19,320 nt of DNA from an uncultured Chloroflexota bacterium. Lineage in GTDB: Bacteria; Chloroflexota; Anaerolineae; Aggregatilineales; Phototrophicaceae. The position numbers and the translations under genes were made by a program. Positions 7,519 through 14,694 of the stretch are shown in pieces (the stretch's first letter is position 1; each line of letters begins with the position of its first letter). The notes beneath the pieces are model-generated. The model had not been told where the DNA came from. It was given only the letters and a program-made list of their open reading frames with translations, and did not search any database. The DNA is taken from positions 1 to 19,320 of the forward strand of contig CALBRY010000638.1 of the NCBI GenBank assembly GCA_937927665.1. The letters run 5' to 3'.

Positions 7519-9363
7519 ATGATTGCTACCCAACAAGCACGGAACCGGAGCTATCTTGAGGCTCTGCTTCAGCAGGAACTCCCAGAAGACCAGCACGTAG
7601 ATGCTCTGATCGAACTGGCTGATCATCTTGAGCGCGATGGAAATGAAGGTCAATCCGCCTACGAGATGCTGATTAAAGCATCGCAGATTGCCGAAGCCAT
7701 CGACTATAACAAAGGTCTATTGGATACGCGACAGGCTTTAGCATCATGGCATTTCCGTCGCGCAGAGTATCCGATCGCAATCGGGTTTGCCAGAATCGCT
7801 TATGAGATGTCGCTTGGGCTTGAAGATTCGATCCAGCAGTATCGAGCGCTCAATACGCTTGCCAAGATCCATGGCATGATCGGCAATTACGCTGAAGCGC
7901 TGGAATTGTTCACACGCTTTTTTAGACTTAGTGAAGCGGATGGACTGCGCGCTTACGTGCCTGTTGTGCGTGCGAATATCGGCGCGATCTATATCCGTAT
8001 GGAAGAGTGGGATCGCGCACTCGAAGAAAGCTTGGCTGCGCTGGAAGGGACAGAAGTGATGGCTGCTGCTGAGGGTCAGCGCCATATTTTGAATGTTTAC
8101 GATAACCTCACCTTCATTCACTTGAACCGGAATGATCCGGGTGCTGCTAAACGAAGCGCAGAGGCTGGAATTGCTTATTGCATGTCGGTTGATGCCCCTA
8201 TCCACAATACCCTGCTGTTGATGCTCGGAAAAGCCCATCAACAGCTTGGCGATTACGATCAAGCTCGTGAAATCATGTACCGCGCCCGCCAAACGACCGC
8301 CGGAATGCAGGGGGATCTTTGGGAGGGGTTGATCAATCTTCATCTCGGTATTCTTTATCGTGAACAGGAGGATATTACACAGGCGTATTCGCACCTGCAC
8401 GCCGCATTAGCGCTGTTTGAGCCTTTAGGGACGCGTTCCGAAATTGCACAGACGCACGAACAGCTTTATCTACTTGCGAAACAAAAAGGGGATTTCGAAA
8501 CCGCCTTGCTTCATTACGAAGCATATCATGCGACGCGTGAGAGTTTGTTCAACGAACAAGCAGACGCTCGATTAAAGACGATTCAATCGCTGCATGATCT
8601 GGAGACTGCACGATTGGAGCGTGAAGCGGCGGTTCACCGAGAGGAAGCATTGAGCCAGAAATTAGAAGAGCACGAACGTCTCATTGCTGATCTGGATGCG
8701 TATGCACATTCTGTCGCGCATGATCTGAAGAATCCGTTGAGTCTGATCAAAGCGAGCAGTGAAATGCTGATGCACTATGGCAGTGAGTTTGATCCTACTC
8801 AGATCGAAACCCTGACCAACATCATGTTTAACGCATCGACAAAAGCGGTTCAGATTGTCGATACCCTGCTCGAAATTGCGCGAATCCGCCGCCAAGAGCT
8901 AGCCCCCAAGCCCGTTGATATGTACGCCGTGATTGATGAGGTCAAAGGACGCCTTGCTGCGACAATTCAAGGGCGCGGCGCAGTCATTGACGTTCGTCAT
9001 CTCCCGCCCGCGCTTGCGAACGCTCAATGGCTGGAAGAAGTGTGGGTTAACCTAATCAGCAACGCCATCAAATATGGCGGAAATCCGCCTGTTATACACA
9101 TCAGCGGAAAGTTAGATGGAACGAAAGTGCATTACACAATCCGCGATAACGGGGATGGGATCACACCTGCGGAACAGCGGCGATTGTTTAACTCGTTTTC
9201 GCGCCTAGAACGCCATAAAGATCAGATCGAAGGACACGGATTAGGCTTACACATTGTCAGAACGATTGTGACGAAGCTCGGCGGTAGGGTATGGATCGAA
9301 AGTGACGGTATTTACGGGAAAGGTACCGCGTTTCATTTCACCCTACACGCCGTTTCGCACTGA
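7519..9363 (+). CDS. Soluble TPR-containing sensor histidine kinase, orphan
   Basis: This 614-aa protein has no signal peptide or membrane segment. Residues about 1-350 are helical tetratricopeptide repeats ('YEMSLGLEDSIQQYRALNTLAKIHGMIGNYAEALELF', 'LGKAHQQLGDYDQAREIMYRA', 'GDFETALLHYEAYHATRE'). A coiled coil follows (about 350-390, rich in E, R, L). HisKA then has the phosphoacceptor 'SVAHDLKNPLSLIKASSEML' with H401. The HATPase_c domain shows the N box 'NLISNAIKYGG' (about 510-520), G1 'DNGDG' (D543) and G2 'GHGLGLHIV' (from G572). All residues needed for activity appear intact. The TPR part probably senses a protein partner or internal signal. No response regulator is adjacent, so its partner must be elsewhere. 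The start ATG has GTGAGG 5 nt upstream. Its TGA abuts the stop of the convergent channel gene with no gap. Confidence 0.93.
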   Translation: MIATQQARNRSYLEALLQQELPEDQHVDALIELADHLERDGNEGQSAYEMLIKASQIAEAIDYNKGLLDTRQALASWHFRRAEYPIAIGFARIAYEMSLGLEDSIQQYRALNTLAKIHGMIGNYAEALELFTRFFRLSEADGLRAYVPVVRANIGAIYIRMEEWDRALEESLAALEGTEVMAAAEGQRHILNVYDNLTFIHLNRNDPGAAKRSAEAGIAYCMSVDAPIHNTLLLMLGKAHQQLGDYDQAREIMYRARQTTAGMQGDLWEGLINLHLGILYREQEDITQAYSHLHAALALFEPLGTRSEIAQTHEQLYLLAKQKGDFETALLHYEAYHATRESLFNEQADARLKTIQSLHDLETARLEREAAVHREEALSQKLEEHERLIADLDAYAHSVAHDLKNPLSLIKASSEMLMHYGSEFDPTQIETLTNIMFNASTKAVQIVDTLLEIARIRRQELAPKPVDMYAVIDEVKGRLAATIQGRGAVIDVRHLPPALANAQWLEEVWVNLISNAIKYGGNPPVIHISGKLDGTKVHYTIRDNGDGITPAEQRRLFNSFSRLERHKDQIEGHGLGLHIVRTIVTKLGGRVWIESDGIYGKGTAFHFTLHAVSH

Positions 9364-10020
9364 TCAACCCGGACGTTCTCCATATATTTCGCTTCGTTCG
9401 CGATGTTCCTCTCTAAAAAAGTGTCGCAGCGGAACATGCAGCGGCGCGATGAATATCCATGAAAGCTCTGCGGCGAGAGGGTTCAGCAGCGCAATCGGGA
9501 TTGACACGAGGAAGATTGTTGGGGCAAGGAGAATCCGCAGCCCGATATAGCGTGTAACCCGTGGGCTGATTTCCTCAAGCAGTTCGCGTTTTTGCGCGTA
9601 GACCCAGATGAGAAATTCTGTCATGCCGAGCAGGGTCACGGATACAGCATACACAATCACACTCTCTCGCTGACCGCCATACTCGCGGAGCAGAGATGTC
9701 GATGCAGGAACCAGTGCGGCGAACATCAAGAATGCCAAATTCAACCAGATCAGACGCCCATCGATGGTGTGGATCAGACGGAATAAGCGGTGATGCAGCG
9801 CCCAATATACGCCGATCACAAGAAAGCTCACCACGTACATCACTAACCTTGAGGAGAGAATGTCGAGCGCATCAGCCAACCGCGCGCCTTCTGGAACTCG
9901 GACTTCGAGCGCCATCAACGTAATCGCAATTGCGAGTACAGCATCGCTAAAAAACACGAGTCGGTCGAATGCGAGTTTATCGTGAACGTGTGACATGTGA
10001 CCCGGGTTTTCGGTAGCCAC
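9364..10020 (-). CDS. TMEM175-like (DUF1211) potassium channel protein
   Basis: This 218-aa integral membrane protein has about six membrane segments. The first contains the family signature 'DRLVFFSDAVLAIAITLMALEV', with the RxxxFSD motif (R20, F24-S25-D26) that in prokaryotic TMEM175 channels forms the pore helix. Later pieces 'LVMYVVSFLVIGVYWALHHRLF' and 'LIWLNLAFLMFAALVPAST' also match the family. Known for the family: bacterial members form tetrameric, leak-like K+ channels. GTG 10020 is chosen because AAAGGG lies 7 nt upstream and the terminator at 10068-10107 falls inside the longer frame (to 10110), making that start unlikely. ATG 9996 is an alternative. The gene follows the membrane protein gene at 10122-10712 on the same strand, but a terminator separates them, so expression depends on read-through or a promoter in the 47-bp gap. 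The 3' end abuts the kinase stop. Confidence 0.87.
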   Translation of the reverse strand: MATENPGHMSHVHDKLAFDRLVFFSDAVLAIAITLMALEVRVPEGARLADALDILSSRLVMYVVSFLVIGVYWALHHRLFRLIHTIDGRLIWLNLAFLMFAALVPASTSLLREYGGQRESVIVYAVSVTLLGMTEFLIWVYAQKRELLEEISPRVTRYIGLRILLAPTIFLVSIPIALLNPLAAELSWIFIAPLHVPLRHFFREEHRERSEIYGERPG

Positions 10021-10067
10021 AGAATAACCCTTTCGATTTTCGATGAAGATGCGCAAGGCGGTGACAC

Positions 10068-10107
10068 AAAAAAGCCGCGATGCTGAAGTATCAACAGCAT
10101 CGCGGCT
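10068..10107 (-). terminator. Strong intrinsic terminator
   Basis: A perfect 13-bp inverted repeat AGCCGCGATGCTG / CAGCATCGCGGCT (10073-10085 and 10095-10107) has a 9-nt loop. On the minus strand it is followed directly by six T residues. It sits 14 bp after the stop of the membrane protein gene ending at 10122, so it ends that transcript before the channel gene. Confidence 0.9.
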
Positions 10108-10121
10108 CACTTTGAGATGCT

Positions 10122-10712
10122 TTACTTACGCGATGGGCTTAACAGAAGCGCTGCGCCAACTGCTACAATCGCGAGGGGCCACACCAAATCCCATGAAATG
10201 TTGAAGATGAATACCAACCCGACCACGATCAATACGCCGCCGACGATGCTTTCCCCGGTTGATCGCTGTCGGATCCCATAGAATAGGATACCAATGCCGG
10301 GGACGATCATGAACCAGGGCCAGACGTTATCCCAATTGATATCGCTCAAGAACGGGAAGACTGAGTCAAGGCGGAAATTTCGGGTAAAGGACCATGTTGG
10401 GTCGAAAACGAAGATTGCGCTAAGCGCCAACAGCCCCAAGCCAACTCCCAGCCGCGTGAGTGCAAGAGATGTTACGCGTTCTGCTTGTTGAATCGTGACA
10501 AAAGCGGTGTACAGCAGCATGACCCCCGGAATTGCGAGGAAGATCACCCACCATGGGCTGTCCGATTCGATCTGTCCCGACTGCATTAGCAGGAACACAC
10601 CGCCCAACGCGATCAAAATCAGCGCGGCGAGAATTTTGGTTTGCCCGGAACTGAAGAGATCAACGGTGGTTGGATGATTAGGTTGTGATTGTGGATCGGT
10701 TTTCACAGACAT
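10122..10712 (-). CDS. Multi-pass membrane protein, paralogue of 13652-14203
   Basis: This 196-aa protein has a polar N-terminus of about 25 residues and then about six hydrophobic segments: 'ILAALILIALGGVFLLMQSG', 'WWVIFLAIPGVMLLYTAF', 'LGVGLGLLALSAIFVFDP', 'VWPWFMIVPGIGILFYGI', 'IVGGVLIVVGLVFIF' and 'LVWPLAIVAVGAALLL'. The pattern of short hydrophobic pairs resembles the LiaF/LiaI-type membrane region (DUF5668-like), but this is tentative. It shares 'LLMQSG', 'WW..FiA.PGi', and 'F.FDP' with the plus-strand paralogue. ATG 10712 has AAAGGAG upstream at good spacing. A palindromic operator with an extended -10 lies 35-80 bp upstream and the same arrangement precedes the paralogue. The MalT-like regulator gene ends 102 bp upstream on the same strand. 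A membrane or envelope-stress role is plausible but unproven. Confidence 0.85.
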   Translation of the reverse strand: MSVKTDPQSQPNHPTTVDLFSSGQTKILAALILIALGGVFLLMQSGQIESDSPWWVIFLAIPGVMLLYTAFVTIQQAERVTSLALTRLGVGLGLLALSAIFVFDPTWSFTRNFRLDSVFPFLSDINWDNVWPWFMIVPGIGILFYGIRQRSTGESIVGGVLIVVGLVFIFNISWDLVWPLAIVAVGAALLLSPSRK

Positions 10713-10745
10713 GATTCCGTACTCCTTTGCGCTGTCGTTGCCCTT

Positions 10746-10791
10746 ACGATAGCAGGAACAAGGGGTGATCCTTCGTCACCCAAACGGGTGA
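10746..10791 (-). promoter_or_regulatory. Palindromic operator plus extended -10 promoter (site 1)
   Basis: On the minus strand TTCACCCGTTTGGGTGAC (10792-10775) is a near-perfect 18-bp palindrome, one base off the perfect site at 13546-13563. Then 23 nt later comes TGC-TATCGT (hexamer 10751-10746), an extended -10. No -35 box is recognisable in the 6 bases where it should be. The palindrome is centred near -44.5 relative to the implied start point, where class II activators such as LuxR proteins usually bind. It serves the membrane protein gene starting at 10712 and begins 23 bp after the regulator gene's stop. Confidence 0.7.
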
Positions 10792-10813
10792 AGGCGCGGG
10801 TGATTTTCATCCG

Positions 10814-13465
10814 TTATGGGAGGAGTCCAAGTTCGTGCGCTCGTTCTGCGGCTTCGACCCGATTCTTGACATCGAGTTTTTCATAAATGTGTTTCATGTG
10901 CGTTTTGACCGTGTTGACAGAAAGATAAAGCCGTTCAGCGATTTCGACATTCGAGTATCCCTGCACCAGCAGACGCAGAATATCGGTTTCCCGATCGCTG
11001 AGTGCTTCAGTTTGTAGGCTTTTTACAGTCGGCGGGGTGGTGCTCGAAAACTGCCGCAGCAGGTGACGGATATATTCCTGCTGTCCGATGTTCTGTCTGC
11101 GCGCAAGCTGGAGTAGTGCTTCCATAGGCTCGCCTTCATCGAGAAACACGCGTAAGAATCCTTCCGGTTCTGCCAGCACGAGCGCTCTTTCAAGTGTCTG
11201 CATCGCGGCGGTAGTCTGACAATTCGCCTGATGTATCAGCGCTTCGATCGCAAGTGCTTCGATCACGACTTTGAATCGCCCGCCGTGCTCCGCAGTGGTG
11301 CGGACAACGTTCAACAGCTTACAGGCGTCATCGATCTTGTGTGCCGCAGCCAAAATACGCGCGATGATGAGGAGTACCAGCGAATCAAACACGCGCTGCA
11401 AAATCTCTGGATACCCTTGCGATTCAAGCCAGTATTCAGCAGCTTGGCGGTTGCCCTGCATCAGATCAAGCCACGCCTGAAACGCACCTACGCGCGTAAC
11501 CATGTGCTGCAAATGATATGTTTCCGCCATCTGCATGCCTTCTTGAATCAGCATAGGGATCGCTTGAAAATCGCGGCGGGCAGCGGCGATCTGGGCGCGA
11601 TTCAGCCTGCCTGTGATGGAGGCTTCTATCAGAACATTCTGGTTGATTTCTAGCGCGCGGGCGATGTCTGCTTCAGCCGCATCTAGTTCGTTCCATTCGA
11701 GCATTACAAACGATGACCAGATGAGTGAATCGCCAATGATAAATGGAGGATTCCTACCATCTCGCATCGCGCGTTCCTGTAATTGACGATGTGCGTGCAG
11801 ACCCGCGCGCAGTTTTCCTTGTTCGATCAATCGATCAGCGCGATTCCCTGCCGACATAGTCGCCACAAAATGACTTTCGCATGCTTCACCGAGCCGAGCG
11901 GCTTCGGCGAAGGTTCTTTCGGCACGCACCGCATCACCTTTGAAACGATACACCTGTCCCATCATCCACAGCGCATAGCTGCGTTCCATGCGCGGCTCTT
12001 CCGGCGTAAGTGCTACCGCAATCGGCGCGTTCTCCAATACGAGTGCTGCATCGCTGGAGATGACTCCGATTGTCGCCAACAACATAGCGATTTCCCCCTG
12101 CATAGGGAGCGGGATAGGCTCTGCCATTGAGGCGCGTGCCGCTTCTAGTACGCGCCGCGCCGCTTCTGGCTGAGACATCGCCACCAGCGCCCATGAATGT
12201 ACGATGCCTAATTCGGGATAGCGATCGATCGCGCCTTTTGGAAGCATCTGAATCCAGCGCAGCAGGGTATATGGCTCACCATGCATGATGATCATCGCAT
12301 GGTGAACGGTCAGAATCAGCCGTACTGCGTTTGCAAGGTTTCCCGCGGTGATAGCATGTTCAACCGCTTGCGGGATTAGTCCTCTGGATTCGTACCACTG
12401 AGACGCCCGCTCATGCAGTACAGAGACACGTCCGGGATCTGTCCGCCGGAGTTGATGCTGAAGCAAGTCCGCGAATAGATGATGATAGCGATACCAGTCA
12501 CGGCGGTTATCAAGCGGTATCAAAAACAGGTTTGCCTGCTCCAAGCCTTCGAGAATGGCTTGCGCATGTGCGCTGCCCGTCACAGCGCTGCACAGCGGGG
12601 CGGATAACTGCTCCAAAATTGATGTGTCCAACAGGAAACGCTGAATCTCATCGGGTTGGCGCTGAAGCACTTCGGCAGCCAGATAATCGAGGATGTAGCG
12701 ATCATCACCCGCAAATCGATTGATGAATCGGGTGCGACTGGCAGAATCATCAAGGCGCTGAAGTGACAGCGCCGCCAACTGAAGCCCGACGATCCAGCCT
12801 TCGGTGCGCGACTCAAGTACCATCATATCGGTGGGGGATAAATGCAGCCCCATGCTGTTGTTCAAAAACTCGGCGGTTTCATCATAGGTAAAGCGCAGAT
12901 CGCTGTCTCGTAGTTCGGTGAGCATTCCGCGTGCCCGCATGCGACCCAATGGCAGCATCGGATCGACTCGTGTGGCAATGATCATGAACAAGGATGGCGG
13001 TAGATGTTCCAGAAAATACGCCAAACTATCGTGAACAGCTTTTTCGGTAATGACATGATAATCGTCAAAAATAAGCGTTAGCGGCTCACGCATTGGCGCG
13101 GCATCGTTGAGCAGCATCGTAAGCACGGCGGTTAGCGGAACGGGTTGCGGGGATCGGAGCGCGTGTAAACACGCCTCGCCGATTGACTCGACAACTGTTT
13201 GAAGGGAGCCTATCACATGCGCCCAGAAGCGTGTCGGATCGTTATCGCCTTCATCCAATGAAAGCCACGCCGCGCGCGGATGTTCGGCGTCTATCCATTC
13301 GCGGAGCAGGGTGGTTTTTCCTGCACCTGCCGCCGCCGAGAGCAGGGTGAGTGAGCGTGCGCTTCCGCCGCTCAAACGAGCGACCAATCGTTTTCGATGT
13401 ACTGCCGCCGACAGTGCTGGGGGAATGAAAAATTTCGTGTGCAAAAGTGCAGTTGGCGTGTGCAT
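10814..13465 (-). CDS. MalT-like STAND ATPase / LuxR-type transcriptional regulator
   Basis: This 883-aa protein is normal length for MalT-like regulators. The N-terminal STAND NTPase has Walker A 'GAGKTT' (residues 47-52, K50), Walker B 'LTLIFDDYH' (129-137) and the 'IIATRVDP' segment. A winged-helix region and a long helical TPR-like array (about 400-800, e.g. 'YALWMMGQVYRFKGDAVRAERTFAEAARL') follow. The C-terminal LuxR HTH is 'LSDRETDILRLLVQGYSNVEIAERLYLSVNTVKTHMKHIYEKLDVKNRVEAAERA' (about 815-870). Known for the family: ATP-bound, ligand-bound oligomers activate transcription. ATG 13465 is chosen because 'MHTPTALLHTKFFIPP' is the usual family start and GAGGG lies just upstream; ATG 13486 and a longer frame to 13543 are less likely. 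The gene lies between two paralogous membrane genes that share a palindromic promoter site, so it is the natural candidate to bind it (inference). Its inducer is unknown. Confidence 0.95.
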   Translation of the reverse strand: MHTPTALLHTKFFIPPALSAAVHRKRLVARLSGGSARSLTLLSAAAGAGKTTLLREWIDAEHPRAAWLSLDEGDNDPTRFWAHVIGSLQTVVESIGEACLHALRSPQPVPLTAVLTMLLNDAAPMREPLTLIFDDYHVITEKAVHDSLAYFLEHLPPSLFMIIATRVDPMLPLGRMRARGMLTELRDSDLRFTYDETAEFLNNSMGLHLSPTDMMVLESRTEGWIVGLQLAALSLQRLDDSASRTRFINRFAGDDRYILDYLAAEVLQRQPDEIQRFLLDTSILEQLSAPLCSAVTGSAHAQAILEGLEQANLFLIPLDNRRDWYRYHHLFADLLQHQLRRTDPGRVSVLHERASQWYESRGLIPQAVEHAITAGNLANAVRLILTVHHAMIIMHGEPYTLLRWIQMLPKGAIDRYPELGIVHSWALVAMSQPEAARRVLEAARASMAEPIPLPMQGEIAMLLATIGVISSDAALVLENAPIAVALTPEEPRMERSYALWMMGQVYRFKGDAVRAERTFAEAARLGEACESHFVATMSAGNRADRLIEQGKLRAGLHAHRQLQERAMRDGRNPPFIIGDSLIWSSFVMLEWNELDAAEADIARALEINQNVLIEASITGRLNRAQIAAARRDFQAIPMLIQEGMQMAETYHLQHMVTRVGAFQAWLDLMQGNRQAAEYWLESQGYPEILQRVFDSLVLLIIARILAAAHKIDDACKLLNVVRTTAEHGGRFKVVIEALAIEALIHQANCQTTAAMQTLERALVLAEPEGFLRVFLDEGEPMEALLQLARRQNIGQQEYIRHLLRQFSSTTPPTVKSLQTEALSDRETDILRLLVQGYSNVEIAERLYLSVNTVKTHMKHIYEKLDVKNRVEAAERAHELGLLP

Positions 13466-13509
13466 CCTGCCCTCGTTTTTTATCATCGTATGAATATTTA
13501 TTCTAGACC

Positions 13510-13526
13510 GATCAATTGCATTGATC
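13510..13526. promoter_or_regulatory. Inverted repeat GATCAAT-TGC-ATTGATC upstream of the regulator gene
   Basis: This perfect 7-bp inverted repeat with a 3-bp centre is located 45 bp upstream of the regulator start. It lies between that start and the GTCACCC palindrome. It is unlike the 18-bp operator, so it could be a site for another protein controlling the regulator gene, or a weak hairpin. No T-run follows, so it is not a terminator. Confidence 0.35.
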
Positions 13527-13545
13527 CTGTCGATCTGCGGCATTT

Positions 13546-13592
13546 GTCACCCGTTTGGGTGACCTCTACCTCACCCGCGCGCTTGGTATGCT
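13546..13592 (+). promoter_or_regulatory. Palindromic operator plus extended -10 promoter (site 2)
   Basis: GTCACCCGTTTGGGTGAC (13546-13563) is a palindrome with perfect 7-bp arms. Then 23 nt later comes TGG-TATGCT (hexamer 13587-13592), an extended -10. The spacing is identical to site 1 (10746-10791), and again no -35 box is visible. It lies about 60 bp before the start of the plus-strand membrane gene (13652) and 81 bp upstream of the divergent regulator gene, so bound protein could also affect the regulator's own expression. Confidence 0.72.
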
Positions 13593-13651
13593 GAAAACAG
13601 AACGGAATGGCACACGACCTATTGCGCTACTGAGTGCAGGGAGTCCACACA

Positions 13652-14203
13652 ATGTCAGATATACGACGAGATACAGCAATGAATGAGCCGCAGAACGATC
13701 GCGGTCGCCTGATATTCGCAGTAGTATTGATCGGCTTGGGGATTGTGGTGCTTTTGATGCAGTCCGGCACTTTGCCCAGCGATTTCAACTGGTGGGCATT
13801 GTTCATCGCGCTTCCGGGTATAGCGCTTCTGCTTGATGGTCTGAGCGGCGGTGAAAAGACCGAAGGGCGTATCGGCAAGATCGGCGTAGGGATTGTGCTT
13901 TTGCTGGTTGCGTCTGCTTTCCTATTTGATCCCGACGGCACATTCTGGAATCAAGTAGAGGACGCGCTGCCATTCATTCGTAATGCTCAGTGGGATCAGG
14001 TTGTTGGTGCAATACTGGCATTCCTTGGAGCGCTGACCTTGTTTCGCGCCTATCGTGACAAATCGAGCCGCTCCATCATCCCCGGCGCGGCACTGTTCGC
14101 CGTCGGCGCGACTCTCCTGTTCGACTCTGCAAGTAACCTGATTGTGCCGGTGATCTTGGTAGGAATCGGACTCGCACTGATCATGAAACGCAGTGCGGCT
14201 TAA
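13652..14203 (+). CDS. Multi-pass membrane protein, paralogue of 10122-10712
   Basis: This 183-aa protein starts 'MSDIRRDTAMNEPQNDRGR', followed by hydrophobic segments 'LIFAVVLIGLGIVVLLMQSG', 'WWALFIALPGIALLLDGL', 'GKIGVGIVLLLVASAFLF', 'VVGAILAFLGALTLFRA', 'IIPGAALFAVGATLLF' and 'LIVPVILVGIGLALIM'. The first half clearly aligns with the other membrane protein ('LLMQSG', 'WW..FIALPGI', 'FLFDP'); the second halves are less alike. ATG 13652 is chosen for the GGGAG 8 nt upstream; ATG 13679 is possible, and GTG 13634 lacks a ribosome binding site. The promoter at 13546-13592 matches the one before the paralogue, so both are probably in one regulon. The small protein gene at 14250 follows 46 bp later and is probably co-transcribed. 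Function is unknown; a sensor or stress role in the envelope is only a guess. Confidence 0.86.
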   Translation: MSDIRRDTAMNEPQNDRGRLIFAVVLIGLGIVVLLMQSGTLPSDFNWWALFIALPGIALLLDGLSGGEKTEGRIGKIGVGIVLLLVASAFLFDPDGTFWNQVEDALPFIRNAQWDQVVGAILAFLGALTLFRAYRDKSSRSIIPGAALFAVGATLLFDSASNLIVPVILVGIGLALIMKRSAA

Positions 14204-14249
14204 TCTGCCCAATTCATGTTTTCGTACTCACGTTCGCTAGAGGGACTGG

Positions 14250-14489
14250 ATGATGTGGAGTCATCAGACATATCGCATCCGCGTTTCCGGCGTCCTATCA
14301 CCCGATTGGTCAGACTGGTTTGACGGGCTGACCATTCGGATTCAGCACTCAGACAGCTTGATCGAAGGCGAATTTCCGAATCAAGCCGCGCTTCTGGGTG
14401 TGCTTAATCGCCTGAATGCGCTCAGTCTCACGGTGCTTTCGGTTGAGCGTATTCAATCAGAAGGTACAGAGAATCAAAATCTGATATAG
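14250..14489 (+). CDS. Small conserved-type hypothetical protein
   Basis: This 79-aa protein has no signal or membrane segment: 'YRIRVSGVLSPDWSDWFDGLTIRIQ' then 'LIEGEFPNQAALLGVLNRLNALSLTVLSVERI'. It resembles a set of small bacterial proteins with the pattern 'Y.IRV.G.L...WSDWFDGL.......G....G...DQAALHG.L.R...L...L..V', remembered from Chloroflexota and Actinomycetota genomes, whose function is not known to me. Predicted fold: alternating strands with one helix. The start may be ATG 14250 or the next codon ATG 14253; GAGGG lies 5-8 nt upstream. It follows the membrane protein gene by 46 bp on the same strand and is likely part of its transcript. The pattern and position support it being real despite its size. 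Confidence 0.78.
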   Translation: MMWSHQTYRIRVSGVLSPDWSDWFDGLTIRIQHSDSLIEGEFPNQAALLGVLNRLNALSLTVLSVERIQSEGTENQNLI

Positions 14490-14694
14490 GTGCAAAATTG
14501 TTCGAGGAAACATTGTGCGGACAATTCTCAATCGCTGCGGCATTTCGATTTCAGCCTCGTATCCTCTATCGATTCTATTTTTTGTCCGGCATCAAAATAA
14601 TGGGACAGAAGGGGTGGTGGACAGGGCATGCCCTGTCCTTAGAATCAGCAAGTTTACACAGCGGTTAAGCGCTTCCCCTCATTCCCACCAAGCC
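14490..14694. other. Intergenic region between convergent genes
   Basis: This 205-bp gap is the longest without a gene. It contains the 20-bp palindrome listed separately, a T-rich run near 14578-14583, and nothing else recognisable. A frame running through it and into the next gene on the plus strand has no family features and is treated as spurious. Confidence 0.6.
14619..14638. repeat. Perfect 20-bp palindrome, REP-like or bidirectional terminator stem
   Basis: GGACAGGGCATGCCCTGTCC is fully self-complementary. It sits between two convergent genes (ends at 14489 and 14695), where hairpins often end transcripts from both sides, but only two T residues follow on the plus strand. GC-rich palindromes around GGGCATGCCC are often dispersed repeats in bacterial genomes. 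Whether this is one requires genome-wide counting. Confidence 0.55.

Noticed and set aside
7744..8400. 218-aa minus-strand open frame
   Set aside because: Antisense to the TPR region of the histidine kinase; no recognisable motif.
14487..14522. AATTGT...ACAATT inverted repeat just after the 79-aa gene
   Set aside because: Six-base arms about 20 nt apart with no T-run; too weak to call a terminator.
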